Assembly: GCF_014200575.1 (NCBI RefSeq)
Contig: NZ_JACHBZ010000023.1
Span: forward strand, 4,686-68,685
Source of the DNA: Mucilaginibacter saanensis
GTDB lineage: Bacteria; Bacteroidota; Bacteroidia; Sphingobacteriales; Sphingobacteriaceae
Length of the DNA: 64,000 bases
Reading direction: 5' to 3'
A program made the translations under genes and the position numbers. Shown here one piece after another: positions 1 through 7,886 of this stretch. Position 1 is the stretch's first letter. Each line of letters begins with the position of its first letter. The notes under the pieces are model-generated. The model made no database searches. It worked only from the letters and a program-made list of their open reading frames with translations, and had not been told where the DNA came from.

Positions 1-1
1 C

Positions 2-370
2 ATTGCTGATGCAGAGTACAAGCTGGGCCACATGACCGAGGCCGAACAGGCCTATGAAAAGGTGGTTGAACTTAACCCACTGGATATTGATGCCTGGTTA
101 GACTATTCGTCAATATTATATGAGCAGGACCGGCTGGTTGGAGCCATTGAGATTATATCAGAAGCTATAAAAAACAACCCTGAAGCAGCCGAGCTTTATT
201 ACCGGATGGTAGCTTATTTATTTGCCAAAGGCGAATATAATGAGGCGCTGAACCAACTGGAAATGGCCTTAACAGCCGATCCGGAAAAACATTATATTCT
301 TTTTGATTATCTGCCCCAGCTTCAAAAGAACAAAGTAATAGTAGATATTATCAACAGATATACCAAATAG
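2..370 (+). CDS. TPR-repeat protein, C-terminal part (cut by window start)
   Basis: This is the last ~122 residues of a protein whose start lies before the window; the frame is open from base 2. It contains consecutive tetratricopeptide repeats, with helix-turn-helix units such as AEQAYEKVVELNPLDIDAW and EALNQLEMALTADP. TPR units are protein-interaction scaffolds, so no enzymatic role can be given. A strong hairpin terminator follows the stop codon, so this is the end of a transcription unit. The total length and any N-terminal domain are unknown. Confidence 0.8.
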   Translation: MADAEYKLGHMTEAEQAYEKVVELNPLDIDAWLDYSSILYEQDRLVGAIEIISEAIKNNPEAAELYYRMVAYLFAKGEYNEALNQLEMALTADPEKHYILFDYLPQLQKNKVIVDIINRYTK

Positions 371-399
371 ATTTGCAGAAGTGCAAATTTCAGGTGCTA

Positions 400-446
400 T
401 GCGGATAATGTGTGATTTAACATCATATATTATCCGCATTTTTTTT
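400..446 (+). terminator. Rho-independent terminator of the TPR gene
   Basis: A perfect 10-bp inverted repeat (TGCGGATAAT at 400-409 and its complement at 429-438) is followed directly by eight T residues. It lies 30 bases after the stop codon of the TPR gene. Confidence 0.8.
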
Positions 447-657
447 ACAACCGGTTTGAATTTATTGGCACCCGCAATTTGTACATCTGTAATTGGCAAC
501 CTGAAATTTACATACAGGTACTTTTGTAATTCAGAATTTACAAAAACTTCATCATTTCCACATCTGAAATCTGCACACTTGTATAGCAGATTTTGATTTT
601 TTTTCCGACATTTGCGGCATTAGAACTTTTAGTTATAGGCTATAACCAACTACTTAT

Positions 658-1419
658 ATGAATTATACTATCAATGATCTTCCGGAACGTACAGCCAAAC
701 CTCGCGATAAAGGTATTACTATGGTGATGGACAAGGGGTTAAGTTTAAGAGAGGTTGAAGATTTTATTGAGGTTGGTGGCGCTTATACAGATATTGTTAA
801 ATTAGGTTGGGCAACATCATACGTTACACCAAATTTGAGCGAAAAAATAAAATTATACCAGGATGCTGGTATTCCTGTATACTTTGGTGGTACTTTATTT
901 GAAGCTTTCATTGTCAGGAAACAATTTGATGACTACTGTCGTATACTGGATAAATACAAGCTGGAGCATTGCGAAGTATCTGACGGATCAATTACTATTG
1001 AGCACGAAGTAAAGTGCGAATACATTAGTAAACTGGCCAAACAGGTAACCGTGATATCAGAAGTGGGCTCAAAAGATGTGCAAAAGATATTTGCTCCTTA
1101 CAAATGGATCAAACTGATGAATGCCGAAATTGAAGCCGGCTCCTGGAAGGTAATAGCCGAAGCCCGCGAAAGTGGTAATGTAGGCATATATCGCGACTCG
1201 GGCGAGGTAAGGCAAGGGTTGGTTGATGAAATATTAACCCAGATACCGGAGGGTACCATTATTTGGGAAGCTCCGCAAAAAGCGCAGCAGGTTTGGTTTA
1301 TTAAACTGATTGGCGCCAACGTAAGCTTAGGCAATATTGCCCCTGCTGATATTATACCCCTCGAAACATTGCGACTGGGAATCAGGAGCGATACTTTCGA
1401 TCATTTTTTGAATTTATAA
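658..1419 (+). CDS. comA: Phosphosulfolactate synthase family protein (ComA-like)
   Basis: The 253-residue protein looks like a full-length ComA-family TIM-barrel. The family's founding enzyme adds sulfite to phosphoenolpyruvate to make phosphosulfolactate, the first step of coenzyme M synthesis in methanogens. The N-terminal motif KPRDKGITMVMDKG (residues 14-27), the strand with VKLGWATSY and the acidic stretch CEVSDGSITIEHE fit the family. The organism is not a methanogen, so the product is more likely used for another sulfonate, possibly sulfonolipid precursors; that is inference. It is monocistronic: terminators lie before and after it. There is no clear ribosome-binding site, as is usual for this phylum. 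Confidence 0.8.
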   Translation: MNYTINDLPERTAKPRDKGITMVMDKGLSLREVEDFIEVGGAYTDIVKLGWATSYVTPNLSEKIKLYQDAGIPVYFGGTLFEAFIVRKQFDDYCRILDKYKLEHCEVSDGSITIEHEVKCEYISKLAKQVTVISEVGSKDVQKIFAPYKWIKLMNAEIEAGSWKVIAEARESGNVGIYRDSGEVRQGLVDEILTQIPEGTIIWEAPQKAQQVWFIKLIGANVSLGNIAPADIIPLETLRLGIRSDTFDHFLNL

Positions 1420-1440
1420 CTGATCTTACTATAAGTTGCT

Positions 1441-1474
1441 AAAGTCTTCAGATTTATTTTGAAGGCTTTTTTTA
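1441..1474 (+). terminator. Terminator after comA
   Basis: AAGTCTTCA (1442-1450) pairs with TGAAGGCTT (1460-1468) with one G-T pair, followed by a run of T. It begins 22 bases after the comA stop. Confidence 0.7.
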
Positions 1475-1500
1475 TATGCTTTAAAGTGATGAATTACCCC

Positions 1501-1533
1501 AATATCGCCACAGCCGGGTGGCTGTGGGATATT
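1501..1533. repeat. Strong intergenic hairpin
   Basis: AATATC-g-CCACAGCC-gggt-GGCTGTGG-GATATT forms a 14-bp stem with one bulged G and a 4-base loop. No T-run follows on either strand, so it is not a normal intrinsic terminator. It lies downstream of both comA and the opposing zinc-ribbon gene and could stabilise 3' ends. Confidence 0.6.
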
Positions 1534-1631
1534 TACCGATTAAGCCAGAAACCGGCGGGGTAAGGGGGCAAATAATTGGTTAGTATTTGAGCTTTGTAAT
1601 TATAAAGTGGCGGCATCCAGTTGATGACGTA

Positions 1632-1850
1632 CTACCTCACCATCTTATAAAATTGTTTAAAACACTTTTCGCAACGATAATGCTTGAGTGGTAACCATGA
1701 TAGCGTTAACTTAACGGAGATGCCCCTGGGTATCCTCTGGCAATAATTGTTATTGCAGCGGGGGCAGCTTATCGCTTTTTTATTGGGCGTATTTATTATT
1801 TCGTTTAACTTTTGTTCATTAACGATTACGTTCATAATTAACAGGGGCAT
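1632..1850 (-). CDS. Small zinc-ribbon protein, unknown function
   Basis: The ~72-residue product has two CxxC knuckles, SCPRCNNNYCQRIPR and HYRCEKCFKQFYK, about 30 residues apart, with a basic stretch between them: a treble-clef or zinc-ribbon arrangement. No catalytic domain is present. I took the ATG at 1850; an in-frame ATG at 1835 and a TTG at 1859 are alternatives, and no ribosome-binding site decides between them. The paired cysteines and the upstream direct repeat argue that it is real. It may bind nucleic acid or act as a regulator, but this is not established. Confidence 0.6.
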   Translation of the reverse strand: MPLLIMNVIVNEQKLNEIINTPNKKAISCPRCNNNYCQRIPRGISVKLTLSWLPLKHYRCEKCFKQFYKMVR

Positions 1851-1879
1851 TTGCAACAAAACTCACTTAAAGCAATTTA

Positions 1880-1912
1880 ACAAAACTGCCATTTTATGTT
1901 ACAAAACTGCCA
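1880..1912 (-). promoter_or_regulatory. Two 12-bp direct repeats, candidate LytTR-type operator
   Basis: ACAAAACTGCCA occurs at 1880-1891 and again at 1901-1912, exactly 21 bases apart (two helical turns). Read toward the zinc-ribbon gene each copy is TGGCAGTTTTGT, which matches the 9-bp LytTR-family site pattern (W-M-M-G-T-T-N-W-K) at 8 of 9 positions. The inner copy ends 29 bases before the ATG at 1850, where an activator site would be expected. Confidence 0.45.
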
Positions 1913-2191
1913 GTATGGGTAGTTAAAAGGCGTTTTGGGTATTTAAAGATTTTTTTTTGATAAAAGCCGTTGCAACATGTTGTTTGTATTGTTAATCCAA
2001 GTTTTATTCCTGTAGGTTGTTAAGGTGTTTGAATATTGCTTTTTGTGCATCTCCTTTTTTTGTTGATTTTAAATCAATAATTAAAATTGGTGGTTTTCTT
2101 TATAATATTACATGCCGAAAGTTTCAGCAATAACAGAGGGCTTTGGTGTATATCTTTATATTTTTGCAGGCAGTACCAAAATAATTGATGA
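1913..2191. other. Intergenic region upstream of aroE
   Basis: AT-rich non-coding stretch between the zinc-ribbon operator and aroE. Apart from the promoter box at 2159 I see no gene, RNA or repeat. Confidence 0.5.
2159..2166 (+). promoter_or_regulatory. Candidate -7 promoter box of aroE-gldD
   Basis: TATTTTTG matches the Bacteroidota -7 consensus TAnnTTTG and lies 25 bases before the aroE ATG. No well-spaced -33 TTTG is visible (the nearest TTTG, at 2142, is too close). Confidence 0.4.
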
Positions 2192-2992
2192 ATGAAACAA
2201 TACGGGCTTATAGGTTATCCGCTTTCACATTCTTTTTCAAAGAAATATTTTACCGAAAAGTTTAAGAACGAAAATATTGAAGACGCAGTTTATGATGTGT
2301 ATCCGCTTGAAAACATCAAGGATCTGCAGGACCTGCTTGATCAGTATCCTAATATTTGCGGGCTGAATGTAACTATACCGCACAAGGTTGCAGTATTACC
2401 TTACCTGGATTGGATTGAGCACGATGCCCGGACTGCAGGCGCTGTAAATTGTATCTGCGTAATTGCAGAAAGCCCGGTACAGGCCGCTTTTTCTGGTGAG
2501 GTGGGTATTAAGGGACACGACTTCAGGTTAGAAGGGTACAACACAGATTTGTATGGTTTTGAAATGTCAATAAAACCCCTGATTAAAGATACCAATGAGG
2601 AGGCCCTGGTGCTGGGCGATGGCGGCGCTGCAAAAGCCGTTAAATGTGTATTGGAAAATATGGGTATTACGTATAAGGTAGTTACCCGTAAGCCGCATGC
2701 CGATCATATTTTATTCAGCGATCTTAAACCGCATCATGTTAAGCAGCATAAGATCATTATTAATACCACTCCGGTTGGTACATCGCCCAAGGTTGATGAA
2801 TGCCCGCCTATACCCTATGAAGCTATAACAGACGAGCATTTATTGTATGACCTGATATACAACCCAGAAGAAACCATGTTTTTAAGAAAAGGGCGCGAGC
2901 AAGGGGCAGTAACAAAGAATGGCTACGAGATGCTCATTTTACAGGCTGAAAGGTCATGGGAAATCTGGAACGCCAAAGATAACCGCCTATGA
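2192..2992 (+). CDS. aroE: Shikimate dehydrogenase
   Basis: AroE reduces 3-dehydroshikimate to shikimate with NADPH in cytosolic aromatic amino-acid synthesis. The 266-residue protein shows the shikimate-binding YPLSHSFS (9-16), NVTIPHK with the catalytic Lys at 65, AGAVN (82-86) and GYNTD with the catalytic Asp at 119. The NADP-binding glycine loop is GDGGAAKA (142-149), followed by NTTPVGT (191-197) and the closing NGYEMLILQA. A short insertion at ~92-112 lies between the two catalytic segments. The final bases overlap the gldD start (ATGA), so the two genes are translationally coupled. Confidence 0.95.
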   Translation: MKQYGLIGYPLSHSFSKKYFTEKFKNENIEDAVYDVYPLENIKDLQDLLDQYPNICGLNVTIPHKVAVLPYLDWIEHDARTAGAVNCICVIAESPVQAAFSGEVGIKGHDFRLEGYNTDLYGFEMSIKPLIKDTNEEALVLGDGGAAKAVKCVLENMGITYKVVTRKPHADHILFSDLKPHHVKQHKIIINTTPVGTSPKVDECPPIPYEAITDEHLLYDLIYNPEETMFLRKGREQGAVTKNGYEMLILQAERSWEIWNAKDNRL

Positions 2993-3573
2993 AATATATA
3001 GGTTTATTGCTCATTGCCGCGTTGTTTTTTTCTGCCTGTGGCGGCAATCGTGATTACTCTCCAAAACCACGGGGGTATTATCGTATCGCTTTCCCAAAAA
3101 AGGAATACCAGGATTATAATACCGGCTGCCCGTATACATTTAGCTACCCTAAATATGCCATTATTGAACCCGATAAAACCAGGGGAGCAAAGTCATGCTG
3201 GGTAAATATGCAGTTTCCGCAGTTTAGGGCTACGCTGCATTTAAGCTATCAGCCCATTACCTCCAAAAAGGTATTTAATGAGCTGGTTGAGGATGCGCGT
3301 ACATTTGCTTTTAAACATACCGTAAAAGCTACATCAATAGATGAGGGAATTATTGGCTATGCCGACCGCAAAGTTTACGGTATTTATTACACCATTGATG
3401 GTAATGCGGCATCGTCTGCACAGTTTTTCCTGACAGATAGTACTAAGAATTACCTGCGCGGGGCGCTCTACTTTAACACCGAACCCCGTCTTGACTCCAT
3501 ACAGCCGGTACTTAATTTCATAAAAAAAGATATGGAAGTGATGATCAAAAGCTTTAAATGGACAGCCCCCTAA
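2989..3573 (+). CDS. gldD: Gliding motility lipoprotein GldD
   Basis: The 194-residue protein starts with a lipoprotein signal peptide ending in SAC, with the lipid-bearing Cys at 17. Next comes the GldD signature PKPRGYYRIAFPKKEYQ (26-42) and a globular domain with two further cysteines (~47 and ~70). GldD is a membrane-anchored component needed for Flavobacterium-type gliding and linked to type IX secretion machinery. Its start overlaps the aroE stop. Whether this organism glides cannot be judged from one gene; gldD is widely kept in the phylum. Confidence 0.92.
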   Translation: MKYIGLLLIAALFFSACGGNRDYSPKPRGYYRIAFPKKEYQDYNTGCPYTFSYPKYAIIEPDKTRGAKSCWVNMQFPQFRATLHLSYQPITSKKVFNELVEDARTFAFKHTVKATSIDEGIIGYADRKVYGIYYTIDGNAASSAQFFLTDSTKNYLRGALYFNTEPRLDSIQPVLNFIKKDMEVMIKSFKWTAP

Positions 3574-3643
3574 CCCGCTAAAGGGGGAGTTTTTGATTAG
3601 CATCATTATCTTTGTAGTTCCCCCTTTAGGGGGGTAGGGGGCT
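3564..3643. repeat. Intergenic inverted-repeat element (CCCCCTAA family), between convergent genes
   Basis: A 25-base left arm (3564-3588, beginning AGCCCCCTAACCCGC) is almost perfectly complementary to a 25-base right arm (3619-3643). The 30-base spacer starts with GTTTTTG. The element overlaps the last codons of both gldD and the opposing E1 gene and probably terminates transcription from both sides. Related copies lie at 8944-9056 and about 56603-56634. Confidence 0.75.
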
Positions 3644-5621
3644 AATACGCCAGCAGTTTATCCAGCGTTTCTTCCAGCCTTGCTTTAGCCAAAAACTGGT
3701 CTTCCAATGCTTTGTTCATGGGGATGGCTGTATCTAAGCTGCCGCAACGCATTACCGGGGCATCAAGGTATTTGAAACAGTGTTCGGCAATATGCGCTGC
3801 TATCTCCGCTCCAAAACCATTGGTCAGTGTATCTTCATGTAAAACTAACGCCCGGCCGGTTTTCTTTACGCTGTCTTCAACCGCTTGCTGATCCCAGGGC
3901 AGCAGGCTCCGCAGGTCAATGATCTCAATAGACCGTTCAGGATACTTATCAGCGTATTCCAGTGCCCAATGCACACCAAGGCCAAAGGTAATAATGCTGG
4001 CCTGTTGGCCCTGTTTTATAATATTGGCCTTGCCTATTTCAATCAGGCAATCATTATCCGGCACATTGCCGGTAATACTGCGGTAAAGATATTTATGTTC
4101 AAAATAAATAACGGGGTTAGGGTCATCAATAGCGGCCAGTAATAATCCTTTAGCATCAGCCGGGAAAGCCGGGTAAACTACCTTAAGGCCGGGAGTTTTG
4201 GTAAACCAGGCTTCGTTGCTTTGCGAGTGAAAAGGGCCCGCACCCGTGCCGGCACCTGTAGGCATACGTACTACCACATCAACAGTTTGTGCCCAGCGGT
4301 AATGCGTTTTAGCCAAATTGTTAATAATCTGATTAAAACCACAGGTAACAAAATCGGCAAATTGCATTTCAACAATAGCTTTATACCCGTTTAAGGCCAG
4401 GCCCATACCCGCCCCTACAATGCCCGATTCGCAGATGGGGGTATTACGCACGCGATCTTTACCAAACTCCTCCACAAATCCCTGGGTTATTTTAAATGCG
4501 CCTCCGTATTCGGCAATGTCCTGACCTATAATTACCAGGTTGGGGTGCTTAAGCATTCCTTGCCGCAAACCATCGCTTATGGCATCAATGTAGCGTTTGC
4601 TGGTTGCCGGTGTGGCTGGTGGTTGTACCGCGGGGAAGCTGTATGGCGCATACATGTCGGCTACTTCGGTTGCTATATCAGGCACTACATCGGCCTCGTT
4701 ATACACCTTTTCAAATTCAGATTCAATAAGCGCGGTAATTTCCTTTTTAATAACCGGTATCCACTCCGGTTTGATCACGCCTTCATCAAGTAAGTATTTT
4801 TCAAAATTATCAACCGGGTCTTTACCGGCCCACCATGCTGTTAAATTTTGCGGAACATATTTGGTGCCTGATGCCTCCTCGTGTCCGCGCATCCGGAATG
4901 TTACGCACTCCAGTAATACCGGTCGCGGGTTTTCACGTATGCTGTTATTAATGTCCTTAATAGTATGGTAAACCTCCAGGATGTTGTTGCCATCAATACG
5001 GCGGCCTTCTATGCCGTAGCCTATGGCTTTATCAACCAGCTTCAGGCAATTGTACTGCTCATTGGTTGGGGTTGACAGGCCGTAGCCGTTATTTTCAATT
5101 AAAAATATGACCGGCAGTTTCCAAACCGAAGCTATATTGAGGGCCTCGTGAAAATCGCCCTCGCTGGTAGCACCCTCGCCGGTAAACACCAGGGTTGATT
5201 TTTTTCGTCTCGATAAAACATCAGCCAGGGCAATGCCATCTGCAAGGGCCAGTTGCGGCCCCAGGTGCGATATCATACCGATGATCTTATATTGTTGCGT
5301 GCCGAAATGAAAAGAGCGGTCGCGGCCTTTGGTGAAGCCTGAGGGCTTGCCCTGCCACTGTGCCATTAACCGCGAAAGCGGAATATCCCTTGATGTAAAA
5401 ACACCCAGGTTGCGGTGCATGGGCAAAATATATTCATCTCTTTGCATGGCCAGCGTGCTGCCAACGGCAATAGCCTCCTGCCCAATTCCTGAAAACCATT
5501 TGCCAATGCGTCCCTGTCGTAAAAGGATCAGCATTTTTTCCTCAACCAGACGGGGCGTTAACAATTTTTTGTAAAAAAATGTTAAATTTTCATTATCAAG
5601 GCTTTTACGGTCAAAAATCAT
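3642..5621 (-). CDS. 2-oxoacid dehydrogenase E1, fused alpha and beta subunits
   Basis: This 659-residue protein joins the E1 alpha and E1 beta chains of a thiamine-diphosphate 2-oxoacid dehydrogenase, which decarboxylates a 2-oxoacid and acylates the lipoyl E2. The alpha half has the ThDP motif GEGATSEG (148-155) ending in ENN (176-178), and FRMRGHEE near residue 245. The beta half starts near 345 (RYIDAISDGLRQGM) and carries the conserved GQDIAEYGGAFK and CESGIVGAGMGLA. The fused form is typical of Bacteroidota and is usually assigned to branched-chain 2-oxoacids; pyruvate or a broad range remains possible. No E2 or E3 gene lies nearby. Confidence 0.88.
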   Translation of the reverse strand: MIFDRKSLDNENLTFFYKKLLTPRLVEEKMLILLRQGRIGKWFSGIGQEAIAVGSTLAMQRDEYILPMHRNLGVFTSRDIPLSRLMAQWQGKPSGFTKGRDRSFHFGTQQYKIIGMISHLGPQLALADGIALADVLSRRKKSTLVFTGEGATSEGDFHEALNIASVWKLPVIFLIENNGYGLSTPTNEQYNCLKLVDKAIGYGIEGRRIDGNNILEVYHTIKDINNSIRENPRPVLLECVTFRMRGHEEASGTKYVPQNLTAWWAGKDPVDNFEKYLLDEGVIKPEWIPVIKKEITALIESEFEKVYNEADVVPDIATEVADMYAPYSFPAVQPPATPATSKRYIDAISDGLRQGMLKHPNLVIIGQDIAEYGGAFKITQGFVEEFGKDRVRNTPICESGIVGAGMGLALNGYKAIVEMQFADFVTCGFNQIINNLAKTHYRWAQTVDVVVRMPTGAGTGAGPFHSQSNEAWFTKTPGLKVVYPAFPADAKGLLLAAIDDPNPVIYFEHKYLYRSITGNVPDNDCLIEIGKANIIKQGQQASIITFGLGVHWALEYADKYPERSIEIIDLRSLLPWDQQAVEDSVKKTGRALVLHEDTLTNGFGAEIAAHIAEHCFKYLDAPVMRCGSLDTAIPMNKALEDQFLAKARLEETLDKLLAY

Positions 5622-5653
5622 ACTGTAAAACTACTGAAGTTTTTAAAACTTTG

Positions 5654-5661
5654 TATGTTTG
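5654..5661 (+). promoter_or_regulatory. Candidate -7 promoter box upstream of the DUF4198 gene
   Basis: TATGTTTG fits TAnnTTTG and ends 19 bases before the ATG at 5681. No convincing -33 box was seen. Confidence 0.4.
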
Positions 5662-5680
5662 GTAATCCTATCAAAAAACT

Positions 5681-6532
5681 ATGAAAAGACTCGGATTTTT
5701 ATTATTTGCGCTATTATTGATTATCGGTTTTGCTGCCAGCTCACAGGACTATTTTTTACTGCCCGGAAGCTTTTATATGAAGAAAGGCCAGAAGCTTAAT
5801 CTGCATTTATTGAGCGGTAACGAGTTTCAAAAAGATGCAGAGTATAAATACGAGGCAAAAAAGGTTTCAAAGTTTACATTGTATGAAGGGTCAAAAAAAA
5901 CAGACTTGAGTGGTGTTTCAAAAGATACGGCAAGTAATGTGCTCAACTACTCGCTTGAAAACAGCGGATTGGCCTTAATTGAGCTGGTAAAAAGCGAAAA
6001 TATAGAGTCTGAAAGGAATAAGTTTTTAAAATACCTGGATAATGAGGGTTTGGATGCCATTGCCGAGGATGCCAAAAATAGCAACCAGCAGTATTTTGTT
6101 GAAAAATCAAACCGCTATTTAAAAACACTAATTGCTGTTGATAAACCTAACGGTAAAGACTTTGATAAGCCATTGGGCGAGGATTACGAAATAATTTTGC
6201 AGCAAAATCCTTACAAAGCCAGCTACGGCGATGATGTAACCGCCCAGATATTATTTAAAAGCAAGCCCATAAAGGATGCCGTTGTTATAGTTTACGTAAA
6301 ATCTATAAACGGAAATGTTTTTCCACAAAAGTTAAGTTCCGATGCACAGGGCCAGGTTTATTTTAAACTAAGCCGCGAAGGTATCTATATGGTTAGCTCG
6401 GTGCATGTAGAAGTATCAAAAGATAAAGACGCCGATTTTGAAAGCTGGGGAGCTACTTACACCTTTGCATTTAGCAACGCAGACAGCATGCCTAATACTT
6501 ACCGGGAATTTGGTTTAGGTGATAAGCATTAA
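5681..6532 (+). CDS. Secreted DUF4198-type protein
   Basis: The 283-residue protein has a signal peptide (about 1-21, ending ASS-Q) and then a beta-rich periplasmic region. The layout YFLLPGSFYMKKGQKLNLHL, a central part with GEDYEIILQQNPYKASYGD and the C-terminal VPK-like beta-sandwich segment (KDAVVIVYVKS, SDAQGQVYFKLSREGIYMVSS) are what one sees in DUF4198 proteins. Some family members accompany metal-uptake systems. No transporter is adjacent here, so a metal role is only a possibility. It is transcribed alone, divergent from the E1 gene. Confidence 0.7.
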   Translation: MKRLGFLLFALLLIIGFAASSQDYFLLPGSFYMKKGQKLNLHLLSGNEFQKDAEYKYEAKKVSKFTLYEGSKKTDLSGVSKDTASNVLNYSLENSGLALIELVKSENIESERNKFLKYLDNEGLDAIAEDAKNSNQQYFVEKSNRYLKTLIAVDKPNGKDFDKPLGEDYEIILQQNPYKASYGDDVTAQILFKSKPIKDAVVIVYVKSINGNVFPQKLSSDAQGQVYFKLSREGIYMVSSVHVEVSKDKDADFESWGATYTFAFSNADSMPNTYREFGLGDKH

Positions 6533-6566
6533 TAGGTTTCAATTCTGTGATAACCGGAAAGGCTTA

Positions 6567-7613
6567 TTAAAACGCTACATATCCAAATGTGCTAAGTTGC
6601 TTACTGCTCCTGTTGGCATCCGTAATAATGAGGGCGCCCTTACGATATAAGGCAATACCCTCCCAATTATTTTTTTGTGCCGGAAAAGCCGAGGTAACTT
6701 GTTTCCATTGTGTGTCATTACGGTTGTTGAGCATCACAATACGACCATAACTGGTAGACTTTTGCTGTAAATAACCCGGATCATTGTCTATCCCGGTTTT
6801 AAGGTCAGGAACAGCTTTTTTGATGTTTTGTTCCTGATGGTTAAGCATCTTGTTGTTGAGGTAAGCATTATAATCGCCGTTCCAAAAATAGTTGATGCCG
6901 TAAATCTTATCGTCGCTGGTAGCTGCAATATCCGTGATCCTAAAATAAAGGAAAGGCGTTTTAATTTGTTCAGGAGCGCTTTTAAAGGCGGTATCTATTA
7001 AGTAACCGCGGCCCCCCTTGGGCTCTCCGTTATATTCATAATAGGCCAGCAGCTTTTTTTCTTTAGGCAGCCAGGTCACACTTTCAAAACCGGCATTGTT
7101 TATCTGCAGGTATCTTTTTAGGGTTGTAAAATGCAGCGGGTCAATTACTATTTCATTTTTAACCGTGTCAAGTACGCCTTTAAGCAAAAAGCAATAATTG
7201 TAGGTATCAGTGGTTTCAATAGATAGGTACGCTGTTTGGTTAACTATGGTTATAGCCTCAAAGCCTTCGTAGTAGGTTTTTACAGAATCGGGTAGTTTAT
7301 TCAGGTTTTTGACACTGATGGTTTTGTAGGCAGTTAGCGCGGTATCTTTACCGTCAATCACCCGGCCAATACTGTCAGCGGCTATGCTGTATATAACAAA
7401 ATCGCCGTCGAGTTTGGTTTCTTTATGATTGCCGTATTGAGGTTCAAGGTAAACCCGGTTATTGTATATCGTCATACCTGAAAACTCCTCATTTATCCCA
7501 TTAATGCTTTGTGGCAGGGGAATGCTTTTATAAGCATTTTGTCCGCGTGCAGTGCCAGAAAAATAGATGGTCAAAATGTTGAGCAGAACAAAAAAGCGAT
7601 ATGTGTTATACAT
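6567..7613 (-). CDS. Secreted phytase-like/beta-propeller protein of unknown function
   Basis: The 348-residue protein begins with a signal peptide (about 1-24, ending ARG-Q). The rest has repeated beta-strand units and three phrases that resemble the esterase-like phytase family: EEFSGMTIYNNRVYLEP, AGFESVTWLP and NNWEGIALYRKGALIITDAN. I infer a beta-propeller fold in the periplasm or at the cell surface. Substrate and activity cannot be stated. It converges on the DUF4198 gene with a 34-base gap and is probably monocistronic. Confidence 0.6.
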   Translation of the reverse strand: MYNTYRFFVLLNILTIYFSGTARGQNAYKSIPLPQSINGINEEFSGMTIYNNRVYLEPQYGNHKETKLDGDFVIYSIAADSIGRVIDGKDTALTAYKTISVKNLNKLPDSVKTYYEGFEAITIVNQTAYLSIETTDTYNYCFLLKGVLDTVKNEIVIDPLHFTTLKRYLQINNAGFESVTWLPKEKKLLAYYEYNGEPKGGRGYLIDTAFKSAPEQIKTPFLYFRITDIAATSDDKIYGINYFWNGDYNAYLNNKMLNHQEQNIKKAVPDLKTGIDNDPGYLQQKSTSYGRIVMLNNRNDTQWKQVTSAFPAQKNNWEGIALYRKGALIITDANRSSKQLSTFGYVAF

Positions 7614-7856
7614 GATGCCTGAATAATAAATGATACTTTAAAAATAGTTAATTCGTTTTACTTTGCAGTTAGGTATAAGGTTAATAAATTGAGCTATAAT
7701 ATGCTGCATTTAATTCTGATGGTTTTTAACGCGGCGCGCTGCCGTACAACCCTGTTAACGGCGTAAAAACCAATATATTTACCCCTGCAGACAAAAATTT
7801 AACAAAATTTAACATTTGAACGCGGAATTTTTTTAGCTAAAAAAAGTTTGTGTGTT

Positions 7857-7864
7857 TAAGTTTG
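7857..7864 (+). promoter_or_regulatory. Candidate -7 promoter box of the moxR-bat operon
   Basis: TAAGTTTG matches TAnnTTTG 22 bases before the moxR ATG. A T-rich stretch at ~7828-7834 lies about where the -33 element should be but lacks the G of TTTG. Confidence 0.45.
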
Positions 7865-7886
7865 CCTACCGAATAAAAAAGATTGC

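Noticed and set aside
381..596. 71-codon frame after the TPR gene
   Set aside because: It runs across the terminator hairpin and has no protein character.
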